DNA of 64,000 nucleotides from Sphaerisporangium corydalis (GCF_025506355.1 NZ_JANZYP010000014.1:62001-126000); one strand, 5' to 3'. Counted from the stretch's first letter, positions 27,185 through 36,084 are shown. Made by a program: numbers and translations. Notes: a model not told the origin generated them from the letters alone.

Positions 27185-28265
27185 CCTCACCGCCACCCTG
27201 ACCGGCTTCGCCCGCACACTGCGGGCCGCCGGCGTCCCGGCCGACCACGAACGGACCCAGAACCTCCTGCGCGCGGCCGCCTGCCTGGACGTCACCGACC
27301 GCCGGGCCGTCTACTGGGCCGGCCGGCTGACCCTGTGCGCCGGGCCCGACGACCTGCCCCGCTACGACCGCTGCTTCGCCGCCTACTTCGGCGGCGAGCG
27401 AGCCCGCCCCGGCCGCCCGGCCCCGGCCGTGGTGACCGTCACCCGCCACACCGTCTCCCCCCGAGGCGAGGACGCGGGCGGGGACGGCGACCAGCGGGCG
27501 CTCCCGGCGACCGCCAGCCGCGCCGAGGTGCTGCGGCGGCGTGACGTCGCCCGCGTGACCGCCGCCGAGCTCGCCGAGATCCACCTGCTGCTGTCGATCC
27601 TGAACGCGCGAAGGGAACGGCGCCGCTCCCGCCGGTTCGCCCCGGCCCACCGCGGCCGCCTCGACGCCCGGCGCACGATCAGGGAGACCCTGCGCCGGGG
27701 CGGCGAGACGGCCCGGCTGCGCCGCAGGGTCCACCGGTCCCGGCCGCGCCGCGTGGTGCTGCTGGTCGACGTCAGCGGCTCGATGGCCCCCTACGCCGAC
27801 ACCCTGCTGCGGTTCGCGCACGTCCTGGTCCGGTGCGAGCCGCGCGCCACCGAAGTGTTCAGCGTCGGCACCCGCCTCACGCGCGTCACCGCCGAGCTGC
27901 GCCACCGCGACCCCGGCACGGCGATGCGCGAGGTCTCCGCGGCCATCCCCGACTGGAGCGGCGGCACCCGGCTCGGCGAGGAGCTCAAGGAGTTCCTCGA
28001 CCGGGGGTCGGGCGCGCGCGGCGCCGTCGTCGTGATCGCCTCCGACGGCTGGGAGCGCGGCGACCCCGCCCTGCTCGGGCACCAGATGGCCCGGCTGTCC
28101 CGGCTCGCCCGCCGGGTGGTCTGGGTGAACCCGCACAAGGGCCAGGACGGTTATCAGCCGCTGACCGGCGGGATGCGTGCGGCCCTGCCGCACGTCACGG
28201 CGTTCGTGGCCGGGCACAGCCTGGCCGCGTTCGAGGAACTCGCGGAAAGGCTGTCCCATGCGTGA
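27177..28265 (+). CDS. VWA-domain protein, CoxE-like
   Basis: The 362-residue protein combines an N-terminal helical region (LTGFARTLRAAGVPADHERT) with a C-terminal von Willebrand A domain. VVLLVDVSGSMAPYADTLLRFAHVL holds the MIDAS motif DxSxS (about residues 199-203), and a conserved Thr/Asp follow in WSGGTRLGEELKEF and VVIASDGWERGDP. This is the CoxE arrangement, partner of the MoxR-type CoxD ATPase in metal-centre assembly. GTG 27177 lies inside the CoxD gene. The next gene starts eight bases before its stop. Confidence 0.85.
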   Translation: MGDLTATLTGFARTLRAAGVPADHERTQNLLRAAACLDVTDRRAVYWAGRLTLCAGPDDLPRYDRCFAAYFGGERARPGRPAPAVVTVTRHTVSPRGEDAGGDGDQRALPATASRAEVLRRRDVARVTAAELAEIHLLLSILNARRERRRSRRFAPAHRGRLDARRTIRETLRRGGETARLRRRVHRSRPRRVVLLVDVSGSMAPYADTLLRFAHVLVRCEPRATEVFSVGTRLTRVTAELRHRDPGTAMREVSAAIPDWSGGTRLGEELKEFLDRGSGARGAVVVIASDGWERGDPALLGHQMARLSRLARRVVWVNPHKGQDGYQPLTGGMRAALPHVTAFVAGHSLAAFEELAERLSHA

Positions 28266-29448
28266 CGTGCTGTCGCAGATCGTGCGGTGGTGGTCGGCCG
28301 GGGAACGGTTCGGCCTGGCCACCGTGGTCGGCACCTTCCACAGCGCCCCGAGGCCGCCCGGCGCTTCCATGGCCGTCTTCGGCGACGAGGCCGTCGGCAG
28401 CGTGTCCGGCGGCTGCGTCGAGGGCGCGGTGTACGACCTGGCCCAGCAGGTCGTCAAGGACGGCCAGGCGGTGCTCCAGAGGTACGGCGTCAGCGACGAC
28501 GACGCGTTCTCCGTCGGGCTGACCTGCGGCGGCATCATCGACATCCTGGTCGAGCCGGTGTCGAAGGAGACCTTCCCCGAGCTCGGCCGCGTCGCCGCGT
28601 CGGTGCGCGCCCACGAGCCGGTGGCCGTCGCGACGATCCTGGCCGGGCCCGGGCGCGCCGGGGCGCGCAAGGTGATGTGGGCCGGGCACGCCTCGGGGTC
28701 GCTCGGGCCGCCGAGGCTGGACGCCGCGGTGGACGACGACGCGCGCGGCATGCTCGCGCAGGGCCTCACCGGCGTGCGCCGGTACGGGCCGAGGGGCGAG
28801 CGGCGGCTGGACGACCTGTCGGTGTTCGTGCAGTCCTTCGCCCCGCCGCCGCGCATGCTGGTGTTCGGGGCCATCGACTTCGCCGCGGCGGTCGCGCGGG
28901 TCGGCAAGTTCCTCGGCTACCACGTGGTGGTGTGCGACGCGCGCCCGGTGTTCGCGACGACGAAGCGCTTCCCCGACGCCGACGAGGTGGTGGTGAAGTG
29001 GCCGCACGACTACCTGTCCACCGCGCACGTCGACGAGCGCACGGTGATCTGCGTGCTCACCCACGACCCGAAGTTCGACGTGCCGCTCCTTGAGGTGGCC
29101 CTGCGCACCGACGCCGGGTACGTGGGCGCCATGGGGTCGCGCCGGACCCACGACGACCGGCTGGCCCGGCTGCGCGAGGCGGGCCTGCCCGAGGCGGCGC
29201 TGGCCCGGCTGCGCTCGCCGATCGGGCTGGACCTCGGGGCCAGGACCCCCGAGGAGACGGCGGTGTCGATCGCGGCCGAGCTGATCCAGCATCGCTGGGG
29301 CGGCTCGGGCCGTGCGCTGAGCGACACCAGCGGCCGCATCCATGGCATCGCGGGCACGGCGGAGCGGACCGAACGCCCGGCGGAGGGCGCCGCGGAGGGC
29401 GATCATGGGAACGGATCGGGGAAGGAGCCACGGGAAGGGGCCACGTGA
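28258..29448 (+). CDS. XdhC/CoxI family molybdoenzyme maturation protein
   Basis: The 396-residue protein has the two XdhC domains. The N-terminal part has GTFHSAPRPPGASMAVFGDEAVGSVSGGCVEGAVYDLA, with the conserved CVE cysteine, and GLTCGGIIDILVEP. The C-terminal Rossmann-like part has MLVFGAIDFAAAVARVGKFLGYHVVVCDARPVF, HDPKFDVPLL and YVGAMGSRRTHDDRL. XdhC proteins bind the molybdenum cofactor, help sulfurate it and insert it into xanthine-oxidase-type enzymes. It overlaps CoxE-like by eight bases and the MocA-like gene by four (GTGA). A low-complexity tail follows residue 370. Confidence 0.92.
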   Translation: MRDVLSQIVRWWSAGERFGLATVVGTFHSAPRPPGASMAVFGDEAVGSVSGGCVEGAVYDLAQQVVKDGQAVLQRYGVSDDDAFSVGLTCGGIIDILVEPVSKETFPELGRVAASVRAHEPVAVATILAGPGRAGARKVMWAGHASGSLGPPRLDAAVDDDARGMLAQGLTGVRRYGPRGERRLDDLSVFVQSFAPPPRMLVFGAIDFAAAVARVGKFLGYHVVVCDARPVFATTKRFPDADEVVVKWPHDYLSTAHVDERTVICVLTHDPKFDVPLLEVALRTDAGYVGAMGSRRTHDDRLARLREAGLPEAALARLRSPIGLDLGARTPEETAVSIAAELIQHRWGGSGRALSDTSGRIHGIAGTAERTERPAEGAAEGDHGNGSGKEPREGAT

Positions 29449-30095
29449 ACGTGTCGACCAGATCAGGATGCGCCGGCTTACTGCTCGCCGCCGGGCAGGG
29501 CGCCCGCCTCGGCACGCCGAAGGCGGTCGTGGAGTTCGAGGGCGAACGGCTGGCCGACCGGGGGGCGCGGCTGCTGCACGAGGGCGGCTGCCACCCGGTG
29601 ATCGTGGTACTCGGCGCGGTGACCGTGCAGGTCCGCGCGGCGGTGACCGTGCGCAACCCCGACTGGGCCACGGGGATGGGCTCATCCCTGCGCGTCGGGC
29701 TGGACGCCCTGCCGCCGGCCGCACTGGCCGTCGTGGTCGCCCTCGCCGACCAGCCGCTGATCGGCGCGCTCGCGGTGCGGCGGCTGATCGACGCCTGGCG
29801 GGGCGGCGCGGCCGTGGCGGTCGCCACCTACGGCGGCGCGATGCGCAACCCCGTGCTCATCGGCAGGGCGCACTTCGGTGAGGTGGGCAGGCTCGCGGCC
29901 GGGGACGTCGGGGCCCGGCCGTTCCTGCGGGCGCACCCTGAGCTGATCACGCGGGTGCCCTGCGACGACGTGGGGGATCCCGCCGACATCGACACGCTCG
30001 ACGACCTGGTCAGGCTCTCGCCGCCCCCCGAGGCGACCGGCGCCCCGGGCACGCGGGCGCGGCCTGGAGTTGGTGACGAGGACGCGACTCGATAA
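29445..30095 (+). CDS. MobA/MocA-like nucleotidyltransferase (molybdenum cofactor cytidylyltransferase)
   Basis: The 216-residue protein opens with GLLLAAGQGARLGTPKAVVEF, the NTP-binding signature LAAGxGxRxGxxK of the MocA/MobA family. WATGMGSSLRVGLDAL and VVALADQPLIGALAVRRLI continue the pattern, and NPVLIGRAHF lies further on. MocA makes molybdopterin cytosine dinucleotide, the cofactor form of CO dehydrogenase and xanthine dehydrogenase-type enzymes, which fits the preceding XdhC/CoxI-like gene. GTG 29445 overlaps the XdhC stop. A guanylyl- rather than cytidylyltransferase activity is possible. Confidence 0.85.
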   Translation: MNVSTRSGCAGLLLAAGQGARLGTPKAVVEFEGERLADRGARLLHEGGCHPVIVVLGAVTVQVRAAVTVRNPDWATGMGSSLRVGLDALPPAALAVVVALADQPLIGALAVRRLIDAWRGGAAVAVATYGGAMRNPVLIGRAHFGEVGRLAAGDVGARPFLRAHPELITRVPCDDVGDPADIDTLDDLVRLSPPPEATGAPGTRARPGVGDEDATR

Positions 30096-30147
30096 CCTGA
30101 CCCGACTGGAACAACATTCGGTTCCTGCTCGGACGGAAGGACGCGGG

Positions 30148-31188
30148 ATGCGCATCGGCATGGCCCTGAACTACGCCGGAGGCTTCAAGGAGACCGTGGC
30201 GGAGCTGGCCGACTACGAAAGCGCCGGGCTCGACATCGTGTTCGTCGCCGAGGCCTACAGCTTCGACGCCGTGAGCCAGATGGGGTACATCGCGGCGAAG
30301 ACCGAACGGATCCAGATCGCCTCGGGCATCCTGCCGATCTACTCGCGCACGCCCGCCCTGCTCGCCATGACCGCCGCGGGCATGGACTACGTCTCCGACG
30401 GCCGCTTCGTGCTGGGCCTCGGCGCCTCCGGCCCGCAGGTCATCGAGGGCTTCCACGGCGTCCCGTACACCGCGCCGCTGGGCCGCACCCGCGAGGTGAT
30501 CGAGATCTGCCGCAAGGTGTGGCGGCGCGAGCGGCTGACCCACGAGGGCAGGCACTACACGATGCCGCTCCCGGCCGGCCAGGGCACCGGGCTCGGCAAG
30601 CCGCTCAAGCTGATCAACCACCCCGTCCGGCCGCGCATCCCGATCGTGGTGGCGGCCATCGGCCCGAAGAACGTCGAGCTGACCGCCGAGCTGGCCGAGG
30701 GCTGGGAGCCGATCTTCTACGTGCCGGAGAAGGCCGCCGGGGTGTGGGGCGACGCCCTTTCCGCGGGCAGGGCCAAGCGCGCCGGCGACCTCGGCGAGCT
30801 GGACGTCATCGCCCAGGCCACCCTGGCGATCGGCGAGGACGTCACGGGTTTTCTGGAGTTCGGCCGGCCGATGGCCGCGCTGTACATCGGCGGCATGGGC
30901 GCCAAGGGCAGGAACTTCTACAACGACCTCGCCCGGCGCTACGGCTACGAGAAGGAGGCCGAGGCGATCCAGGAGCTCTACCTCGACGGCAAGAAGGACG
31001 AGGCCGCCGCGATGGTGCCCATGGAGCTGCTGGAGAAGATGTCGCTCGTCGGGCCTGAGGGCTTCGTCCGCGACCGCGTCGAGGCCATGCGGGAGTCCGG
31101 GGTCACCACGATCAACGTCAACCCGATCGCCGGCACCCACCAGGAGCGGATCGCGCTCATCGAGAAGATCAAGGAGATGGCGGCCTGA
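30148..31188 (+). CDS. LLM-class F420-dependent oxidoreductase
   Basis: The 346-residue luciferase-like protein begins MRIGMALNYAGGFKETVAEL and shows the F420-LLM patterns TERIQIASGILPIYSRTPALLAMTAAGMDYVSDGRFVLGLGASGPQVIEGFHG. PRIPIVVAAIGPKNVELTAELAEGW and a C-terminal MVP-rich helix region follow. Such enzymes move hydride between F420 and diverse substrates. The frame extends back to 30070, but ATG 30148 has GACGGAAGGACGCGGG before it and starts the barrel. It stands between the Mo-maturation cluster and the Xaa-Pro peptidase. Substrate unknown. Confidence 0.88.
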   Translation: MRIGMALNYAGGFKETVAELADYESAGLDIVFVAEAYSFDAVSQMGYIAAKTERIQIASGILPIYSRTPALLAMTAAGMDYVSDGRFVLGLGASGPQVIEGFHGVPYTAPLGRTREVIEICRKVWRRERLTHEGRHYTMPLPAGQGTGLGKPLKLINHPVRPRIPIVVAAIGPKNVELTAELAEGWEPIFYVPEKAAGVWGDALSAGRAKRAGDLGELDVIAQATLAIGEDVTGFLEFGRPMAALYIGGMGAKGRNFYNDLARRYGYEKEAEAIQELYLDGKKDEAAAMVPMELLEKMSLVGPEGFVRDRVEAMRESGVTTINVNPIAGTHQERIALIEKIKEMAA

Positions 31189-31264
31189 GGGCGCTTCCTC
31201 GCTGATCGCGCCGGATGTCATGGCGTGCGCTGGTTTCGGCGTGCAAGGTCGTACAGTCGTGGAC

Positions 31265-32311
31265 ATGTCCGCCATACACGAATCGCGGCGCGCCCTGCTC
31301 GCCGCGCTCCTGGCCGAGCACGACGTGGACGCGCTGCTGGTCACCCGGGGCGTCAACGTGCGCTACCTGACCGGCCTGGTCAGCTCGAACGCCGCCGTCC
31401 TGGTGCGGGCCGACGCCACCGCCCTGCTGGCGACCGACTCCCGGTACATCGAGACGGCACGCCGGGTCTGCGACGGCGTCGAGGTCGCCGACCGGCGCGA
31501 CCCGGCGGCCGCCCTGATGGAGGCGGCGGAGCGGCCGGGCATCGAGGCGCACGTCATGTCCGTCGCCCAGTACCGGCGCCTCGGCGAACCGGTGGCCCTG
31601 GAGGGCCTGGTGGAACGGCTGCGGGTGGTCAAGGACGAGACCGAGATCCAGGCGCTGCGCTCCGCCTGCGAGCTGACCGACCAGGCCTTCGCCGACGTGA
31701 CGGCCACCCTGGCGGCGGGCATGACCGAACGGCAGGTCGCCCGCGCGCTGGAGTCGCGCATGACCGAGCTCGGCGCCGACCGGCCGGCCTTCGACTCGAT
31801 CGTGGCGAGCGGGCCGAACGGGTCGGTGCCCCACCACGCCCCCTCCGACAGGCCCATTGAGCGCGGCGACCTGGTCACCATGGACTTCGGCGCCCTGTAC
31901 GAGGGCTACCACGCCGACATGACGCGGACCGTCGCGGTGGGCGCGGTCGCCGGCTGGCAGCGCGAGCTGTACGACCTGGTCCGCCAGGCGCAGCGCGCCG
32001 GGCGGCGTGCCCTGGCCCCCGGCGCCTCCACGGCGGAGGTGGACGCCGCCGCGCGCGACGTGATCGAGGACGCCGGGTACGGCGGGCACTTCGGGCACGG
32101 CCTCGGCCACGGCGTCGGCCTGGAGATCCACGAGGACCCGTTCCTGCGGGCCACCGGTGCCGGTAGACTCGAGGATCGGGTTCCGATCACCGTCGAGCCC
32201 GGCGTCTACCTGCCGGGCAGGGGCGGCGTCCGGATCGAGGACACTCTCGTGACGCGCACCGACGGACCGGAGCTCCTCACCCGCACGACGAAAGAGCTGC
32301 TGGTCCTGTAA
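31265..32311 (+). CDS. pepQ: M24-family Xaa-Pro aminopeptidase
   Basis: The 348-residue protein has an N-terminal creatinase-like domain (residues 1-125) and the pita-bread metallopeptidase domain. Metal ligands are in TMDFGALYEGYHADMTRTV (two Asp), HFGHGLGHGVGLEIHEDPF (His), and TVEPGVYLPGRGGVRIEDT (two Glu). It removes an N-terminal residue before proline or cleaves Xaa-Pro dipeptides. A TACAGT hexamer ends seven bases before ATG 31265, so translation may be leaderless. The gene precedes efp, the usual actinobacterial order, and both act on proline-containing sequences. Confidence 0.92.
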   Translation: MSAIHESRRALLAALLAEHDVDALLVTRGVNVRYLTGLVSSNAAVLVRADATALLATDSRYIETARRVCDGVEVADRRDPAAALMEAAERPGIEAHVMSVAQYRRLGEPVALEGLVERLRVVKDETEIQALRSACELTDQAFADVTATLAAGMTERQVARALESRMTELGADRPAFDSIVASGPNGSVPHHAPSDRPIERGDLVTMDFGALYEGYHADMTRTVAVGAVAGWQRELYDLVRQAQRAGRRALAPGASTAEVDAAARDVIEDAGYGGHFGHGLGHGVGLEIHEDPFLRATGAGRLEDRVPITVEPGVYLPGRGGVRIEDTLVTRTDGPELLTRTTKELLVL

Positions 32312-32363
32312 GGGCGGGCCGGCGGCCGCGCGAGCGTGACCATGACGACGCAGGAGAGAACGA

Positions 32364-32924
32364 GTGGCGACGACCAACGACCTCAAGAACGGCCTGGTGC
32401 TCAAGCTCGACACTGGCGAGCTGTGGACCGTGGTGGACTTCCAGCACGTCAAGCCGGGCAAGGGCGGCGCCTTCGTCCGCACCAAGCTCAAGAACGTGCT
32501 GTCGGGCAAGGTCGTGGACAAGACCTTCAACGCCGGCGTGAAGGTCGAGGTGGCCAATGTCGACAAGCGGGAGATGCAGTACTCCTACATGGACGGCGAC
32601 GACTTCGTCTTCATGGACACCGAGACCTACGACATGCTCAACGTCCCCCGGGTGACCGTGGGCGACGCCGCCAACTACCTGCTGGAGAACACCCTGGCGA
32701 CCGTCGCGGTCAACGAGGGCAACGTGCTGTACATCGAGCTCCCGGCCGCCGTCGAGCTGACGATCTCCCAGACCGAGCCGGGCCTGCAGGGCGACCGCTC
32801 CACCGGCGGCACCAAGCCCGCCACGCTGGAGACCGGCGCCGAGGTCAAGGTGCCGCTCTTCATCACGACCGGCGAGAAGATCAAGGTCGACACCCGCACC
32901 GGCGAGTACCTCGGCCGGGCCTGA
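32364..32924 (+). CDS. efp: Translation elongation factor P
   Basis: The 186-residue protein rescues ribosomes stalled at polyproline stretches. It has the KOW-like domain I with the tip loop [17 protein letters not shown] (Lys in the PGKGG loop, about residue 33), then the OB domains with [16 protein letters not shown] and the C-terminal signature [16 protein letters not shown] 32364 follows AGGAGAGAACGA. It overlaps nothing but is followed one base later by nusB. The Lys in the loop fits the actinobacterial group, whose members work without the EpmA/EarP modifications; no such enzymes are seen here. Confidence 0.97.
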   Translation: MATTNDLKNGLVLKLDTGELWTVVDFQHVKPGKGGAFVRTKLKNVLSGKVVDKTFNAGVKVEVANVDKREMQYSYMDGDDFVFMDTETYDMLNVPRVTVGDAANYLLENTLATVAVNEGNVLYIELPAAVELTISQTEPGLQGDRSTGGTKPATLETGAEVKVPLFITTGEKIKVDTRTGEYLGRA

Positions 32925-32925
32925 G

Positions 32926-33336
32926 GTGTCGGCTCGGGGAAAGGCGCGCAGGCGCGCACTGGACATCCTCTTCGAGGCCGAGCTGCGGAGCGAGCCCCCG
33001 GCGAACGTGCTCGCCGAGCGCGTGGAGCGGGCGGAACCGCCGGTGAACGAGTACACCACGACCCTGGTCGAGGGCGTGAACCTGCACCGGTCGCGCATCG
33101 ACGAGCTGATCTCGACCTACGCCGAGGGCTGGACCCTCGACCGCATGCCCGCCGTCGACCGCAACCTCCTGCGGGCCGGCACCTACGAGCTGCTGTGGGT
33201 CACCGACGTGCCCGAGGCGGTCGTCATCAGCGAGTGGGTCCACCTCGCCTCGGAGCTGTCCACCGACGAGTCCCCCCAGTTCGTCAACGGCCTGCTGGCC
33301 CGCTTCAAGCAGCTCAAACCATCGCTCGCGCTGTGA
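32926..33336 (+). CDS. nusB: Transcription antitermination factor NusB
   Basis: The 136-residue all-helical protein begins MSARGKARRRALDILFEAELR, the RNA-binding Arg-rich start of NusB, and contains LVEGVNLHRSRIDELIST, WTLDRMPAVDRNLLRAGTYELLW and the family end ESPQFVNGLLARFKQL. With NusE it binds boxA in rRNA leaders and prevents early termination. GTG 32926 starts one base after the efp stop, so the two are co-transcribed. A hairpin (33342-33364) follows the stop. Confidence 0.97.
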   Translation: MSARGKARRRALDILFEAELRSEPPANVLAERVERAEPPVNEYTTTLVEGVNLHRSRIDELISTYAEGWTLDRMPAVDRNLLRAGTYELLWVTDVPEAVVISEWVHLASELSTDESPQFVNGLLARFKQLKPSLAL

Positions 33337-33341
33337 GGCGT

Positions 33342-33364
33342 CCCGGCCCCGCGGGGAGGCCGGG
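33342..33364 (+). terminator. Hairpin after nusB
   Basis: CCCGGCC and GGCCGGG (7-bp arms) flank a nine-base GC-rich loop five bases after the nusB stop. No T run is present. Confidence 0.5.
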
Positions 33365-33435
33365 CGACCCGCCGCGGCGGCGCCGCACCGCGTAGGCTGG
33401 GGCCCACCGACACGCTTCAAGGAGGCGAGCTGAAG

Positions 33436-34197
33436 TTGCGCACCGAAGGCGCCACACGCCAGGCGGCCACCTCTCCGGCGGTGCGCACCGCCGTGGTGTG
33501 GGACGCGCTGCGGGCCGCCCTGGCCGAGCGGGCGGGCGCCACCGGGCGTGAACGGCTCGACATCCTCGACGCCGGAGGCGGCACCGGAGGCTTCGCCGTG
33601 CCGCTCGCCGAACTCGGCCACGCGGTCACCGTGGTCGACCCGAGCCCCGACTCGCTCGCGGGCCTGGAACGGCGGGCCGCCGAGGCCGGGGTGGCCGTCA
33701 GGGGCATCCAGGGCGACGCCGCCGACCTGCGCGACCTGCTCGCGCCCGGCTCGGCCGACCTCGTGCTGTGCCACAGCGTCCTCGAGTACGTCGAGGACCC
33801 CGCCGGCGCGCTGGCCGCGGTCGCGGGGCTGCTGAGGGACGGCGGGGTGATCAGCGTCCTGGCGGCCAACCCGGTCGCCACGGCCATCCACCGCTCGCTC
33901 TCGGGCCATTTCGACGAGGCCAGGCAGGTCCTGACCGACCCCTCCGGCCGCTGGGGGGACCAGGACCCGACGCCCCGGCGCTTCAGCGGCGACGCGCTCG
34001 CGGCCCTGCTGGCGGCGGCGGGGTTCACCCCCGGCGAGGCCAGGGGCGTGCGGATCTTCGCCGACCTGGTGCCCGGCCGGCTGCTCGACGGGGAACCGGG
34101 GGCCGCGCGGGCGCTGATCGCGCTGGAACAGGCCGCCGCCGCCCATCCGGTGCTCCGTGACATCGCCACCCAGCTCCACGTGCTCGGCCACCGGTGA
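33436..34197 (+). CDS. Class I SAM-dependent methyltransferase
   Basis: The 253-residue protein carries methyltransferase motif I LDILDAGGGTGGFAVPLAELGHAVTVVDPSPDSL (about residues 38-71), motif II acidic end after VDPS, GDAADLRDLLAPGSADLVLCHSVLEYVEDP (motifs III-IV) and LLRDGGVISVLAANP (motif V). This is the group containing SmtA/CmoM-like tRNA methyltransferases; the substrate here is uncertain. TTG 33436 is the most likely start, with AAGGAGG ten bases upstream; CTG 33430 is closer but rarer. It is separated from nusB by a hairpin and a TAGGCT -10-like hexamer near 33392, and is followed by dinB. Confidence 0.8.
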   Translation: MRTEGATRQAATSPAVRTAVVWDALRAALAERAGATGRERLDILDAGGGTGGFAVPLAELGHAVTVVDPSPDSLAGLERRAAEAGVAVRGIQGDAADLRDLLAPGSADLVLCHSVLEYVEDPAGALAAVAGLLRDGGVISVLAANPVATAIHRSLSGHFDEARQVLTDPSGRWGDQDPTPRRFSGDALAALLAAAGFTPGEARGVRIFADLVPGRLLDGEPGAARALIALEQAAAAHPVLRDIATQLHVLGHR

Positions 34198-34234
34198 CGC
34201 CCACCGGAAAAACGTCCCCGGCGCAAGCCACTGG

Positions 34235-34250
34235 TAGAACGCCTGTTCGG
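34235..34250 (+). promoter_or_regulatory. SOS (LexA)-box-like site at dinB
   Basis: TAGAACGCCTGTTCGG matches the Gram-positive/actinobacterial SOS box CGAACnnnnGTTCG at all but one core position. It ends 14 bases before the dinB start and overlaps the expected promoter or leader. LexA repression of this gene is inferred. Confidence 0.7.
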
Positions 34251-34264
34251 TAAAGGATCAACGC

Positions 34265-35515
34265 GTGTCGCGCAAGCAGGTTCTGCGGTCGGATCCAGGG
34301 CCGGGCCATGACCCGGCCCGCCCGGCCGACGACACCGGCTGCCCGATCCTGCACGTCGACATGGACGCCTTCTTCGCCAGCGTCGAACTGCTCGACCGTC
34401 CCGAGCTGCGCGGCGCCCCGGTGATCGTCGGGGCCGCGGGCGCCCGGGGGGTCGTGCTCAGCGCCACCTACGAGGCCCGCCGCCACGGGGTCCACTCGGC
34501 GATGCCGATGACCCGCGCCCGCCGCCTGTGCCCGGACGCCGTGGTCATCCCGCCCAGCCACGGGAAGTACTCCGCGGTCTCCAAGGGCGTCATGGAGATC
34601 TTCCACGCCATCACCCCCGAGGTGGAGCCGATCTCCTCCGACGAGGCGTTCCTGGACGTGGGCGGCGCCCTGCGCCGGCTCGGGCGGCCCGCCGCGATCG
34701 CCGCCATGATCCGCGCCCAGGTCGCCGAGCGCCACGGCATCACCTGCTCGGTGGGCGTGGCGAGCAGCAAGTTCGTGGCCAAGCTCGCCTCCCGCCACTG
34801 CAAGCCTGACGGCCTGCTGGTCGTCCCCGCGGCCGGGGTGGTGGAATTCCTCCACCCGCTGCCCGTCGCGGCCCTGTGGGGCGTCGGGGAGCGCACGGAG
34901 CAGGCCCTGGTGCGGCTCGGCATCAAGACCGTCGGCGATCTCGCCCAGGTGCCCCCCGCGACCCTGCGGCGCGAGTTCGGGGCCGCGGGGACCCATCTGT
35001 CCGAGCTCTCCTGGGGCCGCGACGACCGCCGGGTCACTCCGCACACCCCCGACAAGAGCATCGGCGCCGAGGAGACCTTCGCCCACGACGTCGACGACCC
35101 CGAGGCCATCCGCCGCGAGCTGCTGAGGCTGTCCGAGCGGGTCGCCGGCCGGCTGCGGGGCGGCGGCCACGTCGGCCGCACGGTCAGCGTCAAGCTCCGC
35201 CGTTCCGACTTCACGACGATCACCCGTTCCCGCACCCTGCGCGAGGCGACCGATGTTGCGAAAGAGATATATGCCACTGCCTGCGACCTCTACGGGGCCG
35301 CCGGTCTGGAGCGCGTACGGCTCCGGCTGGTGGGCGTGAGAGTGGAGAACCTGCGCCCGGCGGGCACCGCGACCCGCCAGATGGGCCTCGGAGAACGTGA
35401 AACGGGCTGGCGGGAGGCCGAAATGGCGATGGACAAGGCGATGCGGAGGTTTGGCCCGGAAGCGGTCCGCCCGGCGTCGCTTGTCAGGCCCCCGTTTGAT
35501 GGAATAGATCTATGA
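34265..35515 (+). CDS. dinB: DNA polymerase IV (Y-family, DinB)
   Basis: The 416-residue translesion polymerase has the catalytic HVDMDAFFASVELLDRPEL (about residues 29-47), SATYEARRHGVHSAMPM, and ISSDEAFLDVGGALRRLG with the second catalytic acid pair. ITCSVGVASSKFVAKLASRHCKPDGL and the helix-hairpin-helix WGVGERTEQALVRLGIKTVGDLAQ follow, with a little-finger domain to about 375. A canonical beta-clamp motif such as QLDLF is not clear; the closest is RQMGLG near residue 378. GTG 34265 has AAAGGA upstream. The SOS-like box suggests damage induction. Confidence 0.95.
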   Translation: MSRKQVLRSDPGPGHDPARPADDTGCPILHVDMDAFFASVELLDRPELRGAPVIVGAAGARGVVLSATYEARRHGVHSAMPMTRARRLCPDAVVIPPSHGKYSAVSKGVMEIFHAITPEVEPISSDEAFLDVGGALRRLGRPAAIAAMIRAQVAERHGITCSVGVASSKFVAKLASRHCKPDGLLVVPAAGVVEFLHPLPVAALWGVGERTEQALVRLGIKTVGDLAQVPPATLRREFGAAGTHLSELSWGRDDRRVTPHTPDKSIGAEETFAHDVDDPEAIRRELLRLSERVAGRLRGGGHVGRTVSVKLRRSDFTTITRSRTLREATDVAKEIYATACDLYGAAGLERVRLRLVGVRVENLRPAGTATRQMGLGERETGWREAEMAMDKAMRRFGPEAVRPASLVRPPFDGIDL

Positions 35516-35662
35516 CGTCGCCTCCGGTTTGGTCTACGTTGGACGTTTTCTTTCGCCTACGTCTACAGCCTCGTATTCTGGGGATAACCGACCGCGAGGT
35601 CCGGACACCCTGTGGTGCCCGTTGCCGTCTACCCCGTCAAGGGGCTGTCCTTGGGAGGCGCC

Positions 35663-36055
35663 GTGCCGCTCTCTGAGCACGAGCAGCGCTTGCTCGACCA
35701 GATCGAGCAGGCCCTCTACGCCGAGGACCCGAAGTGGGCCAATACCGTTCGGATCAGTGATCCGCGCAACCATTACAAGCGCCGCCTGGTGAAGGCCTCC
35801 ATCGGCTTCGTCCTCGGTGTCGTCCTGTTGATGGTGGGCGTCGTGGCACCGATCATCCCACTCGGTGTAGGCGGCTTCGTGGTCATGCTCGCCGCGTGTC
35901 TGTGGGGTCTGTCCAGTTGGAAGCGCATGAACGGGTTCGGCGGTGAGGCAAGGCCGGCGGGCGCCACGGGGCAACCCGAGCGGCGGCGGGCCAACCGTCC
36001 GAGCTTCATGGAGCGCATAGAGGAGCGCTGGCGCCGCAGAGGCGACGAGCGCTGA
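35663..36055 (+). CDS. DUF3040 domain membrane protein
   Basis: The 130-residue protein begins MPLSEHEQRLLDQIEQALYAEDPKWANTVR, the hallmark of DUF3040, a small actinobacterial membrane-protein family. Two closely spaced hydrophobic helices follow (about residues 52-95), then a basic Arg-rich C-terminus. GTG 35663 has GGGAGG five bases upstream and starts exactly at the conserved motif; the frame is open back to 35612. A promoter-like TTGGAC, 17 bases, TCTACA lies around 35540-35568. Function is unknown. A strong terminator follows at 36061. Confidence 0.88.
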   Translation: MPLSEHEQRLLDQIEQALYAEDPKWANTVRISDPRNHYKRRLVKASIGFVLGVVLLMVGVVAPIIPLGVGGFVVMLAACLWGLSSWKRMNGFGGEARPAGATGQPERRRANRPSFMERIEERWRRRGDER

Positions 36056-36060
36056 GCCGC

Positions 36061-36084
36061 CGCACGGCGGCCCCCCGCCGTGCG
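36061..36084 (+). terminator. Terminator hairpin after the DUF3040 gene
   Basis: Perfect 10-base arms CGCACGGCGG and CCGCCGTGCG surround a CCCC loop, six bases after the stop codon. Confidence 0.8.
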
